From the NCBI GenBank assembly GCA_037013685.1, contig CM072894.1:12787449-12851448 (forward strand): 64,000 bases of DNA. The letters are read 5' to 3'. The notes beneath the pieces were generated by a model. It did not search any database. It was given only the letters and a program-made list of their open reading frames with translations, and had not been told where the DNA came from. Numbering within the stretch: the stretch's first letter is position 1; the number at the start of each line of letters is the position of its first letter. The translations under genes were made by a program, and so were the position numbers. Source of the DNA: Acridotheres tristis. Lineage: Eukaryota; Chordata; Aves; Passeriformes; Sturnidae. Of the stretch, positions 53,622-64,000 are shown in pieces.

Positions 53622-54439
53622 CCGTTCCCTGTTCCTTTATTCCTACTCACGCTGTTCTCTTCCTCCTAATAGTCAGCCTTGAGTTTTTCCTCATAGTTTT
53701 ATTTCTCCTGTTTGTGTAGCCATACAACACAATAAGGATAGCAGGAAAGCTCCAATTCAATTACACAGAAATAACAAAAATCAAATGAGAGGTTTGAATT
53801 TGCAAGATCCTTTAAGCCCATTGTGATGTTTGTGGATGAAGACACGTCTGCTGCTATCACTCTCCTCTTTATAAACAGATCTTTGACCTTCCTCTGGAGT
53901 GCAAAATCCTCATATTCAAGTCCATACTTTACAACAGTGGTACAAACAGTAAGCAATTAATTTAAGGAAGTAAAGAGTTGAAAACATGTGAGTGGAAAAG
54001 GTGTGCATTTGTTTTTCTTTTTGTCCAGGTCTCCAAACAACGTTACTAAAGCCTTGGAGGAAAGTTCATACGCTCAAAAGTTCATCTGCCCCCTCCCCAC
54101 CATCATAGTGGTTTATTTAGTGAAAGACAACACCTCTCCCTGCAAGCCTTCTCACTCCAATAGCCAGTTTCTCCTGAACCTCTGGCATGAAAACCCTAAT
54201 CTCCCCCACACACATTTTATTACTTTGCTGACTTTGACCCTGCTGAACACAAACTGCGAGGCCTCTTGTTCTCCTGCTCTTACATTCCTGTAGATTCTTC
54301 CTTCTCATTGTGTCTTTATATACGTCTCCCTAAGGTCTATGTGCCCCAGCCCATCAAATGTCTGACTTCATGCTTAAGCACTACCCTGAACAGAGACTCT
54401 CTCTTGAGTAGGGGCCTCATTTTGGAACAGCCCCAACTT

Positions 54440-54640
54440 CTAGTCCAACAAGCTCTTTTCTTTCCTTCAGAGCCCTCTTTCATCTAAGCGCTCATTTCGT
54501 AAAGCTTTCTGCAATCAATTTCCTCCTCAATGTCATCTCCACTTCCCCCTTTGTTTAAACTATTGCCCTCTTTTTTTGCTTCTGTCAGATTTAGAGTGTA
54601 AGCACTGTGACCAACTCTGCATGCCTTGATGGCACTAATA
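54440..54640 (+). mobile_element. Possible ancient L2-like LINE 3' fragment
   Basis: The order of text resembles the tail of L2-type elements: pyrimidine-rich CTTTCTGCAATCAATTTCC and CCTCAATGTCATCTCCACTT, then TTAGAGTGTAAGCACTGTGA, matching the 'agactgtaagctc' block that ends such elements. Divergence is high and the limits are guesses. Confidence 0.35.
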
Positions 54641-54644
54641 ATGT

Positions 54645-54662
54645 ATCATTATATATAATGAT
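54645..54662. repeat. 18-bp perfect AT-rich palindrome
   Basis: ATCATTATATATAATGAT is its own reverse complement. It lies just after the possible L2-like fragment. Confidence 0.9.
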
Positions 54663-56214
54663 GTAATCAGAGAAAGTTCAAGAGGCAGTTCAAGCATGGG
54701 GAGGCTGGAACTAGCCCATCTTCAGATGTGTAGAGCCTGCCATATGATTTGAGATAAAAGGAAAATATGTAAATAAACCGTTAAAACTATATAAGGGAAA
54801 GGCAAGGGGAAAGCCATGATATTAACTTAATATTAACACCATATATATTGTGGGAAGAGAGAAAGGAAAGTGGATCCAAAGTTTCCAATTTCTCCAAGTA
54901 TATCACTGAAGATTTTGCATGAGACTTGCGCAGTGGGAAAAGCTCGTGCTTGCAGGACACATTCCAGCAGCAGCCAGGAAGAAAGGCATATTGTGTGGCT
55001 TTCACCTCTTGCCAGATTCTCTGTTATTATTTTAGGAAGGCACAATTACAGGCTCAAAATTTTAATAGATTTTTTTGAAAAATGCTGCATTGATTAGATT
55101 TTACAAACTGCCCAGAAAAGGAACTCCAAAATTAATGACAGGCTGACATAGTCTATATTAGTGAGTTCAAAAAACCTCTTTGTAACTGTCAGCATGTGGA
55201 CCCATGGCTGCAGGATACACTGTCAGTTTCTTAGAAAGATGGTGGAACATTGCCAATTCATTTTTCTTTGTCAAACATTTCATTTATTATTGAGCCTGTA
55301 TGCAAGTTAACATCTCTCTCCTGTGCCAGTACTACTGCAGCAATAACCATTTTTGTATTTCTCTTGCCAGCAAAGTTTGTGCTACCCATGCTCTAGTACA
55401 AAGGACATGTTCATGGCAGTATGCACTTAATGAATGAGCATAATTAGCATGAAGATGTCTCATCAGGCTGGTGAGGTGGCAGCACATTAAATTGCTACAT
55501 AACCTGTAAAATGAAATTACTCCCACAACTGGAGCTGGTGATAAATATGCTTGACACAATACAGTTGCTGGTCTCTTAACATACATTTTGAGTTCACTTT
55601 GCTATGGACTGGAAGCTGAGAGAAGCCATGCAGGTTTATTTCATTCTGCATCCCTGGACTCTGTGGGCAGAGTTCCCCAAGCAATGGCCTTGTAAGCAAA
55701 GGAGACCGTAAGGATGTCAGTGACCCCCCAGTCCTTGACACAAGGGGCTCCCCTTCCTTGTAGCAGTTTTGGGAGAGAGGAACAGACACTGCGTCTTCAG
55801 CGATTCCACCTTACTGTTTGCCAGCTGAGAACAAACCTCATTTTGCTGATGATTCAAGGTAAGAAGCTGCAGGCAGCAGTGGCAGCCTGGGGAGCACTTC
55901 AGACCACTAAACCTGTCACACAGGGAGTGACCTCTGGGTGGGACAAATTACTTGGGGAATAACCATCTTGCCCCTCAGAGGCAGGTATGCCAGAGTCCCT
56001 GTGGTGCTGGTGATACAGGAAGAAGAACTAAGAACAAGAAAGGTACACCTCTGCTACCACAAATCTTGCTAGCAAAGGGAAGGCACTTTTATTTGCATTT
56101 GTAAACATTTCTGGGCTTCTACATCATGCCTATTCCATGACTGTGCCCCCAGCATCTATGACTGCTGCAACTATGTTTTTCTGGGCAAAGCTGAGCCAGA
56201 GATTGACTTAAATG

Positions 56215-56228
56215 AAAAAAAAAAAAAA
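56215..56228 (+). repeat. Poly(A)14 tract
   Basis: Fourteen consecutive A followed by TAGAAGAAAAATTAAAA. No retroposon body is recognisable to its left. Confidence 0.9.
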
Positions 56229-58014
56229 TAGAAGAAAAATTAAAAGCTTGGCAGGTACTTAGTGACATGAGAACTGGTAAAACAGACACTGAGATCTCTT
56301 CATTCTTAGAGACAAAAGACAGCTGAAACTGAACTAGAGCCTAGTTTCAATGAAGATCTGTATTTTGCAGGCTGAGACTGCACCTGAGTCATTGCAGGTT
56401 ATTCAGCATGCAAAGGGATGTTCATACAGCTTTAGTGCTGTCCGAGCCGGACAGTTTATTCTGGGTTGGAAAGTCAGTGTGAGGGAGCTATGTGAGCACA
56501 TCTACAAAAGCAAACAGCACGGGTGGGCGTGCTGGCTCACATCTGTGTCAGACCATTTCCCTGTGTTGCTGTGCCCCCAGCTGTGCCATGGGGGAATGAG
56601 CTGGATTGGACTTTGCATCTCGCAGACTCAATCACATCCACATTCCTCGGTCTTTGTTACGAATGATGTTGTAATAAGCATAAAGAATGCAGCTTGCAGT
56701 TTGAGATCCCAGGATGAATTTGCAGTACTGACAGCTAGAGAAATCATCTCTTGATATATAATCAGAGGGAATTTGATACAGGAGTCACTGCGAGAGGATA
56801 AATGTGTCATTTTTAGAGTTGATTTGACTATAGCCCCACTTTAATTGCAGAAAATACAAAATAAGTGCCAAATGGAAGTATGAGAAGCAATTTTTTCTGT
56901 TCATTACTGACACAAAATAAGCCATGAGCTTATCCTTTCAGACTCTGAAAATTCAAAACACCCTCTACATTTTAAGCCCTATTTCCCTAGAATGAGAAGT
57001 AAAGCATATTTGCATATTGTTACAATTATAAAGCTATAGGAAAAAATCTTTCAGTTCTATAAGTAAGATTGATAGGCATTTTCCACAATACTTAATTTTG
57101 AATGAGAATATAAATTAGAATTTTTTATGTATGCCATGCAGCATGAATATTTTTAGTCAGTATGGACATATTTCATATTGTTCAGGGGAGACAAAAGAAA
57201 ACCACAGCATCTAACAAGAGTTTTACTAAGTATTAGTTTTCCCATCTGTATTTTGGCAAGCAGCTACATCTTGCAGAAATGAAGTAACCACGGTGTCTAG
57301 TCATCCTTACATTTTCTGAGATCAAATGCAGTTTAAATAACCACAGTCATAACAACTTTCTTTGGAAAAATAGTAAAATTCAGGGAACACATATTTCTTT
57401 TGAGATACCTTCTTGAAATTAGAAATATATTAAAAAAAGCTGCCACCTTTGACATCTGCAAGGGAGTTTAAACTACAGGAACTATATATTTGGTAAGATT
57501 TTTTTTTTAACAAAAAGTATCCTACAGAAACTTTATCTTTGGTAAGATACTAAGTTACTGTAAGATACTATCTTGACTACTCAGTTTTACACTTGTTTGG
57601 ATTCAGAAAATTGGAAGCTTATGGATCAATTAAGAATGAATTAATGTGACATTCTAGCATGAAAAGATATGCTTGGAAACAAATTGCAAAATAATCAGTT
57701 TAAAATGTCACAGAAGTTTAAAATTACTCCTAAAAGTATCAGTGGTGAAATTTGGCCTTCAGTGAAGTCAGAGAGATCCTTAAATCAACTTCTGGTTAGG
57801 GTCAGGTTTACAACTATAAGTATTAGGACATTTGCTCTAGCATGCTCTCCACCATCCTCTGACCATTCTTTTCCTCCCTATGTTAGCTCATTTTTTTCAA
57901 GCTTGTTTTCAAGAAAGCTCTGACGCTGGAAATGGACACACATTTGCACCTTGAACTTCACAGATATGCGCAGATGAGCACAGGTTTGGCTCACTAAGGC
58001 CAAACCATCAGATA

Positions 58015-58180
58015 ACCACACATACTCTTTCCTACTCCCACCCCACCTTTCCTCAGTTGTCTCTACGCTTTCTTTCCTGACACTCTAATTGGGGACTTTA
58101 AACTGTTAAGTCTTCAGGATATAAATTATATCATCTTGCATGTTTGTACATTGCCAAGCACAAGAATAGTAACCGCTCGC
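58015..58180 (+). mobile_element. Ancient L2/MIR-type retroposon 3' end
   Basis: The stretch TTTAAACTGTTAAGTCTTCA, then a weak A/T block, then GCATGTTTGTACATTGCCAA and GCACAAGAAT follows the conserved tail order of L2/MIR-type amniote repeats (roughly 'agactgtaagctctt ... gtttgtacagcacctagcacaatgg'). It is old and gapped, with the 3' end towards the right. Family assignment is from memory of the consensus and approximate. Confidence 0.5.
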
Positions 58181-59300
58181 CTTTGCCGGCAGTCCTATGA
58201 TACCTTTGGTAAGGGGGAGGAAGCTCTGGAGGGCTAATTAAATTTCAGTGTGGGTGATCACATTCTGCTTTTCTAAAATTCCTTCTGCTTATCTAAATTC
58301 CTCATGTAGTTACAACCTGATACAATATTTCTCTTCACTTCCCACTCCAGCTTGCTGTGTAGCGTGACTCTGTGCTTTTCAACAGCTGCCGCAGTCCTTC
58401 CAGAGCTGCGTTTCATTAGTGGCTAACACATCTTCTGCCTGTGTCGTCTGCAATGTGAAACACACAGCTCGCTGTGCCTGTGTATGCGTGCTCCAGAGTG
58501 ACAGAGTATTTTATTAATATGGATTTCTTTAAAACACAGAAGACACTGATTCTTAAACTGTGCTCCACTGAGCACTTGTGGATGGCCCATTACGAGCTGG
58601 TATATCGCATGGTGTTCATTTGCTCCTTGTTTCCAGCTGCTAAATTGCACTGTGTCACTCTTAAATATACGTTAAATACTTTCCTAATGTTACTTAAGCA
58701 TGTAAATTGCTTCCATTGCCTGAAGGAAATTCTACAATTGCAAGCATGGGGGGAAAGGAATGGAAAGGGCGATCAACAAGAATCTCTCTTAAAAATATCG
58801 TCCCTTAGGTTAATGTGATCCGCGCAATAGTGGATTCCTGCTCTCAGACAGAAAAACGACAATTCTCTAGCAACATTTTGTTTGCTGTTCAGGGCTGGAT
58901 CCAACTAGCCAAGCTGTGGTTTGGGCTAGATCTCTGAGAAGTGCTAGTTCTTTTCTCTGCTTTTCATCAGACATACAAAGCTTTCCAGGATGCTTGGCAC
59001 ATAATTAGTAAGTCTCTTCGGGAGAGTGGATCAAGATCTTAGCTATAGACTGAGGTACCTGGAATGTGATGGGTTGCCTGGAAACCTCAGGGTAGGGCGG
59101 AAGGGCTGTATAGTGACACTCTATAAGGACAAAAGTCTCACTATTTTACAGTAGCCTAGGGAGCTGAAGCCAGAGGCTGTGCCCAGCGCTCAGATAGTGA
59201 AGTGTGATATTGCAGTCTCTTGTAACACAGTGCTCGAGGTACTTGTCTATTTATTTAATGAATCTCAGCATTTCCAAGAACTGATGCCAGAATCCATATG

Positions 59301-59350
59301 CCTTTTTCTTTTTCTTTCTCTCTGTTTCTTTTTTTTCTTTTTCTTTTTTT
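59301..59350 (+). repeat. Pyrimidine tract with one G
   Basis: C/T only apart from one G at 59324, a CTTTTT/CTTTCT-type simple repeat. Confidence 0.9.
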
Positions 59351-60420
59351 AAAGCAAACCAACAGAACATAAAATTAGACTTCCAACGCATGCTCTGCTT
59401 ATATTGCTGTGACCCTAAAGATAACGCAGAAAATGTCGACTAAAAATGTAATAAGTGATAGCACTTTCTACACACACGTTCCTTCACACCCCACTTATAT
59501 AAGGACTAGTCAGAGACAGAAAATGAGGGACTTCTTGCTACTCTCCAGCCTATCATCTTTTTCCCCAGGCCAGCTCCCAGTATCTACAGAGAGTTTCTAC
59601 CATTGTGAACATAAGGCTGTGCAAACAGGTTGTTTGCTGCACAACTGTGCAAACACACGGACATGGAAACAGTTCAGCAGGGTCATGCCACGGCAGCCAG
59701 GCTGTGCTAGTGGGCCGTGTGTGCTTGGGCAGCACACAGCAAATTTGGTTGACTTTGGCAAGCTTTGCTGCTCTCTGCTTGCATTAGCATCAGAACATGT
59801 AATAGGCTGTTCAGAATAGCTGTAGAAGTTGTTGATTTTAGATTTCTATTTCTAAGTCAGCAGTTGGGGTTTGTGTCCTGCTACAGAACAAGGACCACAG
59901 ATCAGTAACGCGAGTATTTGAAGCTTGTACACTTCCATTCTCATTATAGTGTTTGTCACAAAGATGAATTAATGTTGTGCCATTTTCAGTTCTCATTACA
60001 ATCTTTGTCATGAGATGAAATATTGGACTGTTAAAGTCTCTATGAATCATAGCAGCTTGCTCTATTATGTTGACCTTTTCAATATTCTGTGTTTGGACTG
60101 GCTGGCATTTCCTCTCCTCTTCCTCTGCACTAAAGGAAGCCACACTAAACTTGTGGGCAGGCTGCGCTGGGCTTACCAATGAAAATGCAGAATACTGATG
60201 AAGTCAACATTGCATAAGCATGTCTGTATTTTGAGAACTGCAGAATTTGAATTCTATTTACCATGCAAAAGGAGGGACTAAAAAAATGAGCCTATGAAAA
60301 TCCTTACTTGCTGTTTCTATAAAACACTTTTGAACAAACATGCATTCTATGAAAAGAAAGTAACTCTTAGGCTGATATAATCATAAAGAAACACAAACCA
60401 AATCTACCACCCATTGTTTG

Positions 60421-60447
60421 AAAAAAAAAAAAGAAAGAAAAAGAAAA
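60421..60447 (+). repeat. A-rich purine tract with poly(A)12
   Basis: Twelve A followed by GAAAGAAAAAGAAAA, a simple A/G repeat. Confidence 0.9.
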
Positions 60448-60679
60448 CATAGGTCACGAATATGTTGTTAAATGGCCTGAAATTGTTGTCCAACTTCTTT
60501 CTTTATTTTCCAGTGCTAGGTGTGCAATTTCCTACTTTCTTTACAATGCTGATGGCAACACTGCATAACCAAAGCCTGCATTGGGGCACTGAGGAGTGCC
60601 TCTAGAAACGTCTGGTAGTTCCTAGTTGAAACAGTTCGTATCAGACTGTTTGTATGATACCCAGGATCTTTTAAAGGTA

Positions 60680-60737
60680 CACTGGAAATTATTTCATTCC
60701 TGAGTTGTCACTGGAAATTACTTCATTCCTCAGTTGT
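60680..60737 (+). repeat. 29-bp tandem duplication
   Basis: Two adjacent 29-nt copies (60680-60708 and 60709-60737) begin CACTGGAAATTA and end AGTTGT. They differ at only two positions, which points to a recent local duplication. Confidence 0.9.
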
Positions 60738-63700
60738 TCTGAGGAGAACAGAGCTCAGATGACAGTCAACATAATAGCTCAAGACACACTACTGAAGTGT
60801 CCCTTTGTATGCCCATTTTCATTACAGACCGTGTTTCACCCCAGCTGTGAAGTGATAAGACAGACATATGACTAAGGACCCCAAACAACCCAAATCCCTC
60901 ATAACTCTGTGCATGCTAAAGGGCACTTTAATCCAGGTAGACTGTTGAGGCCCTATCAACCAGTGCATCATTTCAACAAACTCAGCCTGAGTGCAGGAAC
61001 ATGCCTGGCTCTGTGGAAGGCTGCTCTGCACATCCCCAAGGCTACAGACTGCTACATGCAGGCAAGAGCCCTCCCAGGGAGGCTGAAGCACTCTGGCTAC
61101 ACAGAGGAGTGGGATTGCATCATTTCTGGTGCAGGGTTTAGTGTTGATCCTCATGAAGGAGGCAGAGGACAACCACTGTCCCAGGGCTATGAGAAAGACC
61201 AGACACAACCTAATATAAGCTCTGTCATAAAATGTCTGCATATAGTATGTTGTAGTTAAGTATCACGCATGCTATGGATCTGAGATGCCTCTTAAATGCC
61301 TGTGGTTTCTGGCCCATTTGTCACATTTCCGAAGATCAAAAACTTTTAAAAATAGGAAGATTTATTTATTGAACTTAAAATCTGTGAGCTTGAAAAAAAA
61401 ATGTACCATTTTAAAACATTCTGTGAAGTAAAAAGTTAAATGGGTTGGAAAATGTGCCATTTTAGTCCTTTTGAGAACCACAACAGTAAGATGGAAAGGA
61501 CCACACTGCATCTCTGAGAGCACAGAGTAGGCTCTTGGGAGCACAGCTGACCTGAGCACTGCTTATCATGCAGCCACCTCAGGCTGCCCGCTGCCAGAGC
61601 ACTATGGCCTCTGGTTTCATGCAGTGTCTGTCATACGAAAGTTCCTAAGCCCGCTCATGGCCAGTGAGAGCACACCGCTTGGGACACCCACCCAGGCAGG
61701 TGGGTGATGCAAACCTTCATTACACTTTGCATCTTTGTAGTGAAACTCGCTCCTTAAGCTCCTCCCCTCAGAGTTACTACAGAGGGTACATGAGAGCAGC
61801 TGCACGGCAGCAATTGTAGTGTGCAATAACACACTACGCTCTCCCCTGGCTGGGAAATCACCTGCAGAGACACGCAGAGAAACCTGGGGAAGGTCTGTCC
61901 CTGCAAGCCACAGCTCCTCTCATGTGCATAACATAAAATTATGAGGATAATGACTGCCTACAACTGCCTCCACACCCCTGAAAGACTCCCTCTCCAGCTG
62001 AGAGCAAAAAGTGATTTCTCACTCCTGCAGGCTGCTACCATCCTTCTGTGGTACATTTAGCAAATGCAGTCTCACTCTAGGAGCCAATGCTCAAGGGATG
62101 GAATCTTTAAACTTCTTTTCCTGACCTCTGCTGAAGTCTCTTTTCCAGTCAAAATGCAGGGCTCTGATGACAAGAACTCTGGAACATGTGGAAGAAGCAC
62201 CAGCCTCGGCCTTACCATTTAATTTCTTGGTGCAGCACTGTCACACAGTCCTGACCTTGATGGTTTGACAACACATATTTCCTTTGGTCAACCCTACTGT
62301 GAAACTGCTGTGGTCTAATAAGAGAGAGCTGGAACATAAGAATCTCTTAAACCAGCCCATCTGACCATTATAAGTCACAGCATTTACTTCTTCCACCACA
62401 ATTTGCACACTGAATTTGCACAGCAAATTTTTCACAGGAGAATGCAGAAACTGAATTAAACTGCAAAGCAGCAGTAGCAAAGCAATGCCATCAAATCCCT
62501 ACACAGAAGATGTGACTGCTGCTTCCAGGTGCTGGCCCAGGCAGTCCAAGAGCTTTCACATTGGTTGCTCTTAGTGAAATAGTCACATCAATAAAACATC
62601 TTCTATGGATAAATTCATATAATTCAGAGGTACCTTTTGTAGGCAGTATATTCTCATTTCTCCTTAGGAAAGTGTTCCTGTGTAACAGATGCATCAATAC
62701 ACCCATATATTTGCCCAGCCAGAATCCTTGCTCTACATATCTAATTCATAAGTGTGAACCAGGTTTTGAGAGCAAGGACATCTTTGCTGGTCTCTGAGAC
62801 TGTTTCTGTCTGCCAAAGAAGTCACTGCCTGGGCTTCTTAGCAGTCGTTGCTATTCACAGGACTGGGCTGAGAATCTGGGGGTACTGGTTTTGAAGGTGA
62901 TACACGGACACACATGACAAACCTAAATCTTAAATCAATACTCCATATAGGTAAGCTGTCTCCAGCTTTTAAAGTAGACCCAAATGCATCTCCCAGTAAA
63001 CCTACAGATTGGTTTACAGAAGTTCCTTTTACAGAGAAAAGGGCACTGACTTCCAGACCCACACACAAAAATACTACAAAAACTGAGTTCCTCCTCCATC
63101 TGAAGGACTAGCAATGGGAGCTCACACAAGGCCCCCTCCAGCTCCACAGCAATGTTTTTTATTTAAAATCCAAACACGCAGCTCAGTGCAGCACTAGCTG
63201 TGAAATAATTCTTTCCCCTTAAGCAAGCTTCATCAGTGTTTTCCTTGTTTAGTGGTAACAGACCTGAACATATAAACAACCTCATGGCACACTCTGGGTT
63301 AGTCAGTGCCAGTCAGTAAGAGCCCCCCTCCGAGAAGACACTACAGAAAGGAATACTTCTAATTTAAAATCCTTCTAAGTGCTAGAGACATTTAAAGCAT
63401 TAAGCAGCAATTAATACAAATAAGAAACTCAATCTCTCACATCATTAATACTAATTATGCTTTATAGTTACATTTTCTGAGTAAAATGACAGACAACATG
63501 CATATGGAGGAGGCTGCTTGACAGAGGTGCAGAAATGAGAGGCAACTAAATTGATGCAGAAAGCAGTGTCAGACATATTTTAAAGGTCCTTTGGCTTCCT
63601 TGAGCAGGGGAAAGCATTTCTAAAAAAGCTGGAATTGGGCCCACAGAATGTTCAGGAACTCAGACGAAGGGCCACTCAGTGTGGATGTCTCATGTGCTGG

Positions 63701-63800
63701 GCAGCCACTCTTGACATGCAGTGGCTGGTGTTTTCCACATCCACCTGCTCTGGATGTGGGTGTTTGATATCCCTGGGACTAAGACTCCAGGTATCTTCAG

Positions 63801-63823
63801 CTGGATACCAGACTGGATACCAG
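63801..63823 (+). repeat. 12-bp period duplication
   Basis: CTGGATACCAG occurs twice, separated by a single A. Confidence 0.85.
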
Positions 63824-64000
63824 GGTCACTTGGGGAAAAGCTGAGCTCAGCTTTTGCCACAAGGAGTATGACACTGGTGACTCTGAAGACATAAGTGATG
63901 ATGCTCAGGACAACTGGACTGCAACTGGGCCAGTATTTTCACACCCTGCCTCTTTAGCAATGGATTTCCTGTCCTATATGGTGAATGTCACCGAATACCA

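Larger units (their letters stand above)
48615..64000. other. Intergenic stretch, no gene recognised
   Basis: AT-rich, gene-free sequence. It contains two L2/MIR-like remnants (about 54.5 and 58.1 kb), three notable inverted repeats (51865, 52165, 54645), short tandem duplications and A or pyrimidine tracts. The longest open frames (56350-56754 +, 59409-59819 +, 60822-61241 -) lack recognisable domains and cross ordinary non-coding composition. I found no exon resembling ICOS up to the right edge. Confidence 0.6.

Noticed and set aside
62838..63068. 75-codon minus-strand open frame with fairly natural codon use
   Set aside because: It has no ATG at its 5' end, no recognised homology and only weak acceptor candidates. 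It is within the chance length range.

Overview
The window looks like 64 kb of bird nuclear DNA (at least a sauropsid amniote). The main evidence is a well-preserved 3' end of a CR1 LINE, the dominant bird retroposon, at about 48.12-48.61 kb. The long AT-rich, gene-poor background and a single discrete CpG island agree with this. There are no operons, ribosome binding sites or prokaryote-style genes, and most open frames of 60-150 codons are chance openings.

The one gene I can name with confidence is PARD3B (Par-3 family cell polarity regulator beta). Its first coding exon lies on the minus strand at 23998-24117 inside the CpG island (about 23.76-24.64 kb). It encodes the first 40 residues and ends in a consensus splice donor. 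Everything left of it (1-23997) is inferred to be the first part of PARD3B intron 1; I found no second exon. Base composition supports this: left of the island the + strand is visibly rich in A and C, as expected for DNA transcribed leftwards, and this fades or reverses to the right.

Right of the island (24.65-64 kb) is the upstream flank of PARD3B and is mostly non-coding. It holds one CR1 copy, two or three decayed L2/MIR-like and tRNA-derived retroposon remnants, simple repeats, short tandem duplications, several near-perfect inverted repeats, an RFX-type X-box next to a CCAAT box, and two slightly GC-richer patches with splice-like signals. In mammals the CD28-CTLA4-ICOS cluster lies upstream of PARD3B; I saw no recognisable ICOS exon here.

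The best candidate for something undescribed is a minus-strand exon-like open frame at 33186-33457. It has a splice acceptor, a strong single transmembrane segment, GC-rich third codon positions and a stop after a roughly 60-residue tail. I cannot assign it to a family and treat it as a candidate only. No CRISPR, tRNA gene, rRNA or complete mobile element was found.
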